Positions 55,615 to 64,000 of a stretch of DNA of 64,000 nt are shown one piece after another (within the stretch, counting starts at the first letter, position 1; each line of letters starts with the position of its first letter). Source of the stretch: Morchella semilibera (lineage: Eukaryota > Ascomycota > Pezizomycetes > Pezizales > Morchellaceae). Location: contig WBVU01000010.1 in assembly GCA_009192285.1 (NCBI GenBank), forward strand, positions 804,111 through 868,110, read 5' to 3'. The notes below the pieces were generated by a model. It saw only the letters and a program-made list of their open reading frames with translations. It had not been told where the DNA came from and made no database searches. Both the position numbers and the translations under genes were made by a program.

Positions 55615-56328
55615 ATGGGTTTTTGGAGCAGCAATAGTGATAATAATAAGGGCCCTGGAGGGGCACCCAATCCTCCTCTTCCACAGCCCTCCAAAAAGCC
55701 TAGTCGCGACGAGCAGGCTGATGCCGAGCTCGCTGAGCTCATAGCGGCCTTCGACAAGGAACAGAGCAGTGGTAGCTCTAAAGATCCCCGGAAAAGGGAC
55801 GGGCGGGACCGGGGAGAGGTTGAAGAGGAGGATTCGGCGCTAGGATCCTCGTTCCCGGGTGAAATGAACTGTATCACGGCATTTGACGAGATGTATTACT
55901 GCTATTCTGTTGGGGGGCAATTCTTGAATGGTAAATCTTCTTCTTTTCCTCATTGGTTCTGTAGGTGAGAGCTAAAAATGTTGTGTGTGTGTACTTTTGT
56001 GTGTACCGGCAGTGTATCGATATGGTGAGTTGAGGGATTGCTCGCAAAAGAGCCAGGACTGGAGGTTTTGCATGAGGGCAAAGATGTACGGGCCCGTGAC
56101 TCGAAAGGTATGTGAATATCTCTCTTCCCTCCTTTTCTGCTTTTTCGTTGAGATTCTCTAAACAAATACCAGGCAATGATAATGGCACGTAATAAAGAGA
56201 GAGCAGCCAAATACAAAACGGGTGCTAGCAGTGAGGATGTCTGGAAAGTTAGGAAGGTACCACTGGAGAACGCATTTCAGGAGGAACCGCCAACAATGGA
56301 AGAGCTCGAGCAAATCAAGAACACATAG
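55615..56328 (+). CDS. EMI1: EMI1-like twin-cysteine protein (DUF3128)
   Basis: Exons are 55615-55930, 56013-56107 and 56173-56328, giving 188 residues in frame. An N-terminal charged, low-complexity region (MGFWSSNSDNNKGPGGAPNP) precedes the DUF3128 core. The core reads MNCITAFDEMYYCYSVGGQF, then VYRYGELRDCSQKSQDWRFC and MRAK. It has the paired cysteines of a CX9C-like fold, as in proteins imported into the mitochondrial intermembrane space. Yeast EMI1 is needed for transcriptional induction of IME1 at the onset of meiosis. The molecular activity is unknown. The last exon is basic and helical (AMIMARNKERAAKYKTG). Confidence 0.9.
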
Positions 56329-57637
56329 ATATCATAGATGTAAAATCTTGTAACGTGTGTATGTACGATATCCTGTAATAATCGCCCTTCAACTGCTTAG
56401 GTCTAGGATAAAGTGACTCTTGATAATGCGCCAAAAGCTACAGTATTATTTATGCTAAGATTTTAGGATAATTAGTTCATGTTATATACGTTATGTGATC
56501 TTCTCTAGAATAGTACGTACTATTTGCCACACACGCAGCCTGGAGTTGGGGGGGGGGGTGTGGTGATTAATATTTCCACAGCCTACGGGGCCAAGGGTAT
56601 AACAAGTAACGAGTCAGAAAAAAAAAAAAGAAAAAAAAAGACGTGTACTGCCCGAATCACAACAACTCACCCGAGCTCTCTCCGTTGATCCTCTAACATC
56701 CACAGCTCTGTGCCTACACAAATACATTCTGCTCGAAGCCCCTCGCATCTTCATGGCGAGAAATACCCAAACCCCTCCAGATTAATAACAAACACTTTAG
56801 CCCCGGCCATTCATGTGTTGAACGTTTCCACCGCCAGGTTGAGACTGCATAGCCACTATTAGCTAGCACACTTGGATTGTTATGATCATTTCTTTTCTTT
56901 CCTTGGGTCGCTTTTTGTAGTGAACACGGCCAGTTAACTATTACGCTAATATAATGTAATTGATAATTAATTCCTACTCACATGTATGTACAGCTGCTCT
57001 TAGGTGTGAAGAGTGTTTTTTCTTATATCGCTCGACGGAGGAATAAACCCGTCTATTTTTGCGCTGCACGAACCATCACTCGGGCCCGAGGGTTGTGTCC
57101 TTATATACGTAACTTCTGCTCTCTATGAGTCTGAAGTACATGTATCTAGTACATTTATCAGGCATAAACTCTCTGTCTAACTAGAGTGTTCTAAATAACT
57201 GCCCTTCGGCTACATGTATCAATGCTTCCCGTACTAAGTCCTGGAACTTACTAAAGACCACACTTGTCTAAAACATTATATTTACTACAATGTACTACAT
57301 ACGGGATTCAGCGACAAACACCGAATTAAACCGGCATTGGAGGAAGATTATTGTACCAATACTGTATTCTTACCGCATTACTAGGACGGTGATACGGTAG
57401 TGATCCCACCCCTCTCTTTGGTACTGATATTACAGGTATGTACCTACTATGTACATTGTACATGTAATACCTTTCTTTAGGTTACATGAATGTATTACCG
57501 GTACGCACTCCTTACACCCAGCTGAACCTGGAACATACATGTATACACAATTTTCGAGTCTTTACATTTCATAAACCCAAATTCATGATATTGATTATGC
57601 TAAGAATGAAACCCATTTACACCAGTTTTGTACAAGA
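56329..57637. other. Intergenic region with TACATGTA motifs
   Basis: No gene seen. G11 at 56548-56558, A-rich run at about 56618-56639, and four TACATGTA octamers (about 57137, 57211, 57458 and 57537). Both flanking genes end or lie with 3' ends here. Confidence 0.5.
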
Positions 57638-58147
57638 CTACTCATCATCGTCCTCAACATCAACCTCATCCTGCTTCCCCTTCTTCCTCTGTTCCGCTCT
57701 TGTCTTCTTCTCCTCCTTTCTCCTAGCCTTCTTATGGGCCTTTTTATCCGCCTTGGGCTTTCCAGAAGCGACCACAGCAACCTCCGGGATTATTGTATTC
57801 CTCTCCTCTTCTCTGCCCTCCGGCGCATTCATCTCATCCTCACCATTCTCCTCGCCCTCCACATACCCCTCGCCGACGCCCTCAATGGGCACCTCATCGC
57901 CCACAATCGGTGCAGCCATATCCGTCATACCCTCTTCGAGAGCCATGTCTTCCTTTGCGGGCCGCGGAACATGAATTCCGAGCAGCGCCTGCTCGATGCG
58001 CTTCAAGTTCGTAAGGATGATTTCATTTTGACTGGCGCCGCCGTCATTTGCAGCGAGCGTGAAGGCGGAGAGAAAAGCGTGTGCTTGGGATGAGGATAGG
58101 GGCGTCGAGGAGAGAACTTTGGTCGGCGGAGCGTGGTGGGGAGCCAT
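57638..58147 (-). CDS. RPA14: Probable RNA polymerase I subunit A14 (Rpa14-like)
   Basis: Single exon, 169 residues from the ATG at 58147 (MAPHHAPPTKVLSSTPLSSS). The open frame extends 28 codons further upstream but without an ATG. The region SSSQAHAFLSAFTLAANDGG, then NEIILTNLKRIEQALLGIHV, resembles fungal A14, where a T-P-x-x-I/L-S-x-x-x-A/V...FL helix is followed by a LKRI-x-x-x-L-x-G helix. The rest is an acidic linker and a C-terminal lysine/arginine block (KADKKAHKKARRKEEKKTRA) ending in Asp/Glu. A14 with A43 forms the Pol I stalk. The similarity is short, so another small nuclear or nucleolar protein is possible. Confidence 0.5.
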   Translation of the reverse strand: MAPHHAPPTKVLSSTPLSSSQAHAFLSAFTLAANDGGASQNEIILTNLKRIEQALLGIHVPRPAKEDMALEEGMTDMAAPIVGDEVPIEGVGEGYVEGEENGEDEMNAPEGREEERNTIIPEVAVVASGKPKADKKAHKKARRKEEKKTRAEQRKKGKQDEVDVEDDDE

Positions 58148-59198
58148 TGTGGGCTTATACAACTTATCTGGATGGTTGGTTATTAATGCACTGTTTGCCG
58201 GGTATGGTTGGGGCTTACGAAGGGCTGTCAATGGGTTTATTAAATATTAATTATATGGAGATGATAGTGGTGGTAGGCGGATCAATTGTCTTTTGTAAAG
58301 CCTGTAGGCGATTACAATCGTAGGGTCTGTATGGGTACGTAACTAAAGCTATAGTAGTACTCTAGGTTAAGGACCCTTGAGTTTTTTTTTTTTTTTGCGA
58401 ATGTGAGGCTCAATATCCATAGTGCTACCTTTAATAGGAATAGCGTACCCGCCTGCGGCTTCATGCCTGTTATTCACGTCTAGGACAATACAGTAGGTAC
58501 ACATATCAAACCGGCAAGCGAAAGAATTAACATCCATAAAATTCCGCGTTCTCAAAACTCCAAGTTTTTTATCTCGTTGAATCACACCCCCCCCCCCCCC
58601 AAATCTTCCTTGAGCCCCTGCAACAACCCATAGGCCAGGCACAACATAAAACAAACATTCATACATCCATATAATATCGTAAGGAATAAAAGGTCGCCTG
58701 CCAAAAAGGAAAGGAAAGACAAAGAGCAGTTCAGCCTTTAATGATCGACTCAAAATCAAATAAATCATTCCTTATCGTGAGTGGCATGCCAAAAAACCTT
58801 TTGTCTAAAAAGGTCTTACTTCCCAAAGCCTAAGTAAAGTTCGCTGATAAAGAGTCCAAATAAATTGAAGTGTAGAAATGAGAAAAGGAAAAGAAAAACA
58901 CCAGAAAAACCTACCCGCTACCTTTTCAAATGAAGCAGAAATGAAAGCATGAACCCCCTTGGTATGGTGAATTATAATGAAAAGAAAAATAAAGGGCTAC
59001 CAAGAAAACAGATAAAGAAAATCCAACGATCCTAAAACAATTCATGTAGCTAAAAGAACAAGAGTATTGCTCCAACTAAATTTAGAGAGAAAAAACTAAA
59101 CATTCCATCATGACTCGGATAAGGTGACAGTGATAAATGAACAAAAAAAAAAGCATAAACAGTCCAAAAAAACCCGGTATCATTACGAAATGAAATTA
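58148..59198. other. Intergenic, no gene seen
   Basis: AT-rich. T14 at about 58383-58396 and C14 at 58587-58600. It holds the upstream region of the A14-like gene and the 3' flank of the large serine-rich gene. Confidence 0.45.
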
Positions 59199-62100
59199 TC
59201 ACCGAAAATTGCCACCATAGGTTTCATATTCTTGGGTGTTGCCAAAGGTATCTGGGGTGAATCAGTACTGACCCTTTCAAGGTTGAGGAGCTAGGGCTCA
59301 CCTGTGGTACCTTGGGAGGATTGATGCCTATGTCTTCTAGCGTTTTCCTTATTGCTGTTGCTCGACAGCGGTCGAGGGCCTTGCAATCTAGATGCCGTTG
59401 ATGGGGAACGTGCTGAAAACGGCGATCCAAGCTAAATCGAGACCAATATTATTAACAAATACTCCTACGCGGCGAAAATAGAAACTTACCCCTCCTTCTT
59501 GTTCGGGTGATAGTAAATCACGAGACTTCTTCCTTGAAGCAGATGAAGATGCGCCTGCCTCTCTCTCGCGTTCCTTTCTCTCCTTTCTTTCCTTACGTCT
59601 TTGTTTTTCTTCCTCGGTCCTTTCCTTTTTAGGTTTCCTAATCTTTTCGCCATTTTCGTCCCTATGTCTAGATTTTCTCTTTTCTGATGAGGGATATTCG
59701 CTATCTTCGAGAGTAGCTGCAGGGGTGATTGGCTCCTTTGGAGGTCGCGGTGGCCCACTACTCATCGGGGTTTTTACTAATAGCCCCTGTTGTTGTAAAT
59801 GTTGATTGTAAGCATCCTGTGCCAAAGGAGACATCAACTTTCCATCGGAGAATCCCCCAGGACCTAGGGGGGGGAATGTTCCCAGACTTGATACTGAAGC
59901 GTTAGCATTCGGGGAATTAGGGACAATTCCTGAAGCCATAAGCTGTTGAGCTTGTGCCTCAAGCTGGTGATTGTAGGGCATCCGCGGTTGTGGAGCATGC
60001 ACTTCCAAGGATCTGCGGTTAGAATGGTTGATTGGAGCATCGGTACCCCTTGAAGAAGGGGGAACAGGTGACATGGCTTTCTCCGTTTGTTGACCTTCTG
60101 AATATGGTGAGAGAGGCTCAGCCTGCGTGCTCTTAACAGGGGGCTCCCAAAAGTTGATGTCCGATCTAGAACCGTCTGAAGCCTCGCCGGCTGCGTGGTT
60201 CTTTCCTTTTTTCAGAAATCCTTTGACGGCGGTGGAAGTCGTAGTTTCTGACCATCGTGAGATTTTAGGAAAAATGGAGGAAGTACCAGATTCACGCTTA
60301 CTTTTTTCCGCCGACTTTGTTGGGGTGTTATCGTTACTAAAAACAGCGGGAGGAGGCAAAGGGCCACCTCTAACCTCGCGTGGGGCTTCTTGCGGGGCAT
60401 CGCGTGGTGGAGTCCGAAGCACAGCGTCTTCTTCAATGGGCGTGATTCGATTTGACTGCCGCGATCGTTCATCCTGGTAAATTCTATTACTAGCGCTAGG
60501 CTGACTAGGGACGCCGCTATAATATCCCGAATTTGCACCTGAAGAATTCGCGGGCCCACCAGTCTCAGTTCCTGCAGTTTCTGTATTACCGGGGCTCTTA
60601 AATGCATCGAATGTACCCAAACTTTGACTCTGTCCCAAACTTTGTTGATAAAACTCTTGACTGCCCTTCAAGCCCTCAACCTCAGTTAACAAGGTACAAA
60701 GCCTATTCATTTGATGTTAGTGCCTTTGAAAAGAACAAAATACCTGGAGATGACCTACATCTCTTCTATTCTTTGAAGATCGTTCGAACTCTTCATACTT
60801 AGTCCCTTGAGCGCTCTTCTAAATACGTTACGCTTTTTCGCTGGGCCCTCATCGTCCTCTTCCTCGGGTCTATATCTAGGGACACGAGGTGCCGAAGGTG
60901 GCAATGGCCGGGGGCCTTGAATAACCTTCTGCACGCTTCTCTCGGTATTTATTCCTACTTCGTCAACAATACTTCGCTGCTGATTCTCAAGTTGCTTCTT
61001 CATATCTTCAAATGAGTTTCTCATTTCCGCAGCACTCCGCACCAACGTCACTAAAATCTCGGTGTCTCTGGCATTGCGCTGGGCGTCACGGACAGTAAGC
61101 TAGATATTGTCAGTATGTAGGTCTATAAAGTAGGTAGAGGGCCATACGTGATCCATTAATGCAACAATATCTTTCGACTGAATTCTGTCAACTCCTCTTC
61201 CGGTTGCGCTGTCATATAATGGTGATGGCATGCCATGGGAATTCCCACTGCCCACTCTTCTATGACCACCATAATAGTCATCGTCTTCAAGGCCAATACC
61301 ACGAATAGCTCCCATGCCCATAGATGGACTCCCCATTTGTTGGATAGGCGTCATGGGGCCTGGTGATTGTATACCGGGATTAGCAGCAGAGATATAACCT
61401 TCATCTTTTGTTTGGATTGCTGGTGACAGCGACCGAAGAGATGGCGGCATTCCATTAGATTCCTCATCGTTGTATTGGCGATCATTGGCAGGGTTAAACT
61501 GCCAATCTTCTGGCTCATGGCCAATGGGTCCCTGAATTATAGAGGGATTGGTATTAATTTCCTCATCGTCCTCTCCCAGATTCATATGCGTCTCCGGCAC
61601 ATTATCGCCAGCCCTAGGTAGAGCACTCGGGCCCAGCGCAGGGGCAGAGCCAGTTCGGTACGACGCATCCGACATACCCAGATTAGATGGGGCATCGAGT
61701 ACAGACGCCTGATGAGAGTGTGGAACAACCGGTGTAGATCTCATTGAGGGATTCCCTCCCAGCATGAAAACTCGCTGGCCATCCTTCTCCATGTCCGTGG
61801 GATCAAAATTATGTTGGGTGTCTGTGTTCAAGTGTCTTGCTTCGATAGATGTACTCTGAATCCTAGCATCCATAAGTGCGTTCTCCTGTGCTTCTTCCCG
61901 TACTTTTGCAAAGTATGCATCTACTGCGCCATTCCTCTTGGAAACATCTCCGTTCCAATACTCATTTTCATGAATGTTTGACATATCCGCGTTCTCTTTC
62001 CCTTTACCTTTGTATTGACCCCTACGCTGTTTTGCCAACTTGGTGCTTTGTGTTGAACTGAGAGAAGCAATTGATAGCGCTCTTTCGCCCTCTCCGACAC

Positions 62101-63943
62101 TTCTTCCGGAAGAAACTGAACTCACACCATCGTTATCATAACCGTTACCATTAATATTGAGATGTGAGCGCTTGTTAGCCAATGATTTACCATCAGCACC
62201 ATCTGATAGGTTACTCCTTGATGCTCGATGCGGTAAATTCAGTTCACTAAAAACCGGAAACTCTGAATCCGGTGGCGGGGGTGTATGCCCAGTAGTCATT
62301 CCGTTCTCCTTTGGATATGGGGGGCCTGATTTTGCCGAGAGAATGGATGCTCTAGTCTCTGCATATGTCTCTGGAGTATCTGGCCTATTCGGTCCATCCG
62401 GCATCTCAAGCCTCTCGCCATTAGGAATCGCACCCACAAGTGATACCCCTTCTCCGGCTTCTGACAAAATCGGGGATTGGGGAGGGCCAAGTCCAAGGCC
62501 TGGCGCTTTAGGATACGACATATCGGACTTCTCAGGTATAGCGTCAGCGAACCCGTTGTCAATCGCATCATTTAATTCCGCCATGACTTGTGAAACTACC
62601 TCTCGGTTGTTCTCTGAAACTTGAGAATCAGCGCCACCAGCAATTACCATACCCTGGCCACTTCCTTTTTCCATATCTGGAGTCAGAACTACCATTGGCT
62701 GTGCAACGTTAGGCATACTTAAACTCTTGTCGAGCCTCTTGCTGCCCTGGCGTTCAAGTAGAGCAGACGCAACCGTTTGGTCGAACTTTGAAAGCTTCGT
62801 TTGGTTATTAGTGGTCTTGATCTCGTTGAGTTGCGGGAGGATAAGGCGTTTTATAGCATCTTCAACAAGATCAAGAAGCGCCGGGTTATTGATTGAGGCG
62901 GTTCTTTGCAGTTGGGACTCCTCCATTTGAGACGCCTTGCGGCGTTGTCTATTTTTCTCGGCGGTGATGTCGTCGACTTCTCGATCACGACTCTGGCTAC
63001 GGCTTCTCGCACGAGGTGCCTTTAGGTAGTCACCAGCCATCGTACTCCCACCCCTAACTTGCGATCCTCTCCGTGATTTAGTATTACGTCCTTTGCCCAA
63101 TTTTTCAAACCCTTCCATCACACTCTGTTCAATCGACTGCTTCTCGTGTTGACTTAGGGCGATTGATTCCCGATTAGATATGCGTTCCCGGCTAAGGCTT
63201 CTGCTCCTTCTACGACCCAATTTAGGTGCTTTAAGCCCAGCCTCTTCCTGAATATCGTACTCCCGACTAACACTCCTACTTCTTGCTCCTTTCTGCGACT
63301 TGGCTGAATCCTTCTCAAAGTAGCCTTCGGGTTGTTTGCTTCTTGATGCAGACCTATTCCGCCGAGCGGCACGACGATTGTAAGATTCACTTTTTTCCCT
63401 AGGAGAGCTGTTGGTAGACTCGGGGCTAGCTGCTTCCCGAGTGATGCTGACGTACGGTTGATCGGCAGAATTATATGATGTGACCGATGAATGGTCACCA
63501 GAAGTTGACCGATTATCACCCATAACTAACCTGTCCTCTCCAATGTGCGGCGACAGCGATATCCTCTGGGTATGGGATGGTCTTCGAGGGCTGGTACCAG
63601 CGTCCGAGATATGTATGCCATTGCCGTCAGAAGAAGTTTTAACTTGGTGGCGCCTTTGAGCCGAGGGGGTTACTTTGACCCGAACGCTCGGACGACGGTT
63701 GGGGGATCCGCCACCCGGCTTGCCATTTTCGAAATACTCTATCAGCAGTGAAGTGTTGGTTCCGCTCAAAGTGGTGCTTGCATCAGCATCTTTTTTTCTT
63801 CTTCGGTTCGTTTGAATAGTAATTGGACGGCCGTCCTCGGGAATAGAGAAACTGGTGTGATCTGTCCTGCGTGACAGGTCGGTTGCAGTGTAGCTCCCCT
63901 GAGAGCTGAGTACGGACTGCTCTTGTGCATTATTCCCGCCCAT
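59199..63943 (-). CDS. Large serine-rich cytoskeletal/scaffold-like protein of unknown function
   Basis: Five exons on the minus strand: 61148-63943, 60759-61099, 59490-60702, 59302-59431 and 59199-59251, giving 1510 residues with matching phases. The start at 63943 (MGGNNAQEQSVLSSQG) is the first ATG; the frame continues a few codons upstream without one. Near the N-terminus is a conserved-looking block (PITIQTNRRRKKDADASTTL, LLIEYFENGKPGG, RPSVRVKVTPSAQRR). Residues 200-350 are Arg/Ser-rich with many RSRS words. A helical segment (LVRSAAEMRNSFEDMKKQLE) comes before KVIQGPRPLPPSAPRVPRYR and KKRNVFRRALKGLSMK. A long disordered P/S/Q region and a K/E/R-rich coil follow, and the end is TFGNTQEYETYGGNFR. 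I do not recognise the family and propose no function. The composition suggests a heavily phosphorylated scaffold. Confidence 0.85.
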
Positions 63944-64000
63944 TTTTGTTGAATTTACCAACTATGACCGCGTGCGGCCTAGGCGCCAAAAAAAGAGACA

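Overview
The window looks like a gene-bearing stretch of a filamentous ascomycete nuclear genome, and a Pezizomycete-like fungus would fit. Reasons: nearly all protein genes are split by short introns of about 40-80 bases (a few longer) with GTAAGT/GTATGT-type donors; the gene set is fungal (TSC13, SSD1, RPO41, DIC1, EMI1, AIM7 and AIM10 homologues, an Rds1-type ferritin-like protein); and a Ty3/gypsy graveyard sits at the left edge. The species assignment is inference from gene content only.

Layout. 1-6130 is nested LTR-retroelement debris: a broken Ty3/gypsy element on the minus strand, pieces of a second element on the plus strand, and two solo LTRs of one family, each with a perfect 5-bp target duplication. 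6131-8446 has no clear gene. 8447-16782 holds RPL17, a CPD1-type phosphodiesterase, mitochondrial uL15, eIF4E and an Rds1-like secreted protein. 18790-23418 is an SSD1 homologue with an intact 5' half and a frame-disturbed 3' half. 26990-32715 holds TSC13, a cyclin L-like gene and an Rpp40-family gene. 34414-38926 is the mitochondrial RNA polymerase RPO41. 41333-49246 is a compact block: MAK21/NOC1, mitochondrial prolyl-tRNA synthetase, a GMF/AIM7 gene and an HSBP1-like gene. 49746-63943 holds an F-box protein, DIC1, an F-box/ankyrin protein, EMI1, a probable RNA polymerase I A14 subunit and a very large serine-rich protein of unknown function.

The genes are mostly housekeeping and are not one pathway. 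There is a mitochondrial gene-expression theme (RPO41, uL15m, mitochondrial ProRS, plus the carrier DIC1) and an RNA/ribosome theme (RPL17, eIF4E, MAK21, Rpp40, A14, SSD1). Several pairs are divergent and share short promoters (uL15m/eIF4E, MAK21/ProRS, GMF/HSBP1, F-box-ankyrin/EMI1).

The most striking non-genic signal is the palindromic octamer TACATGTA, found about 29 times between genes and not noticed in any exon. Intergenic runs of 11-17 G or C are also far too frequent for chance. Four conserved genes (CPD1, SSD1 3' half, cyclin L, Rpp40) show isolated 1-2 base frame changes, mostly at short C/G runs. This is more easily explained by sequence error than by four independent pseudogenes. 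I found no CRISPR array, rRNA or convincing tRNA.
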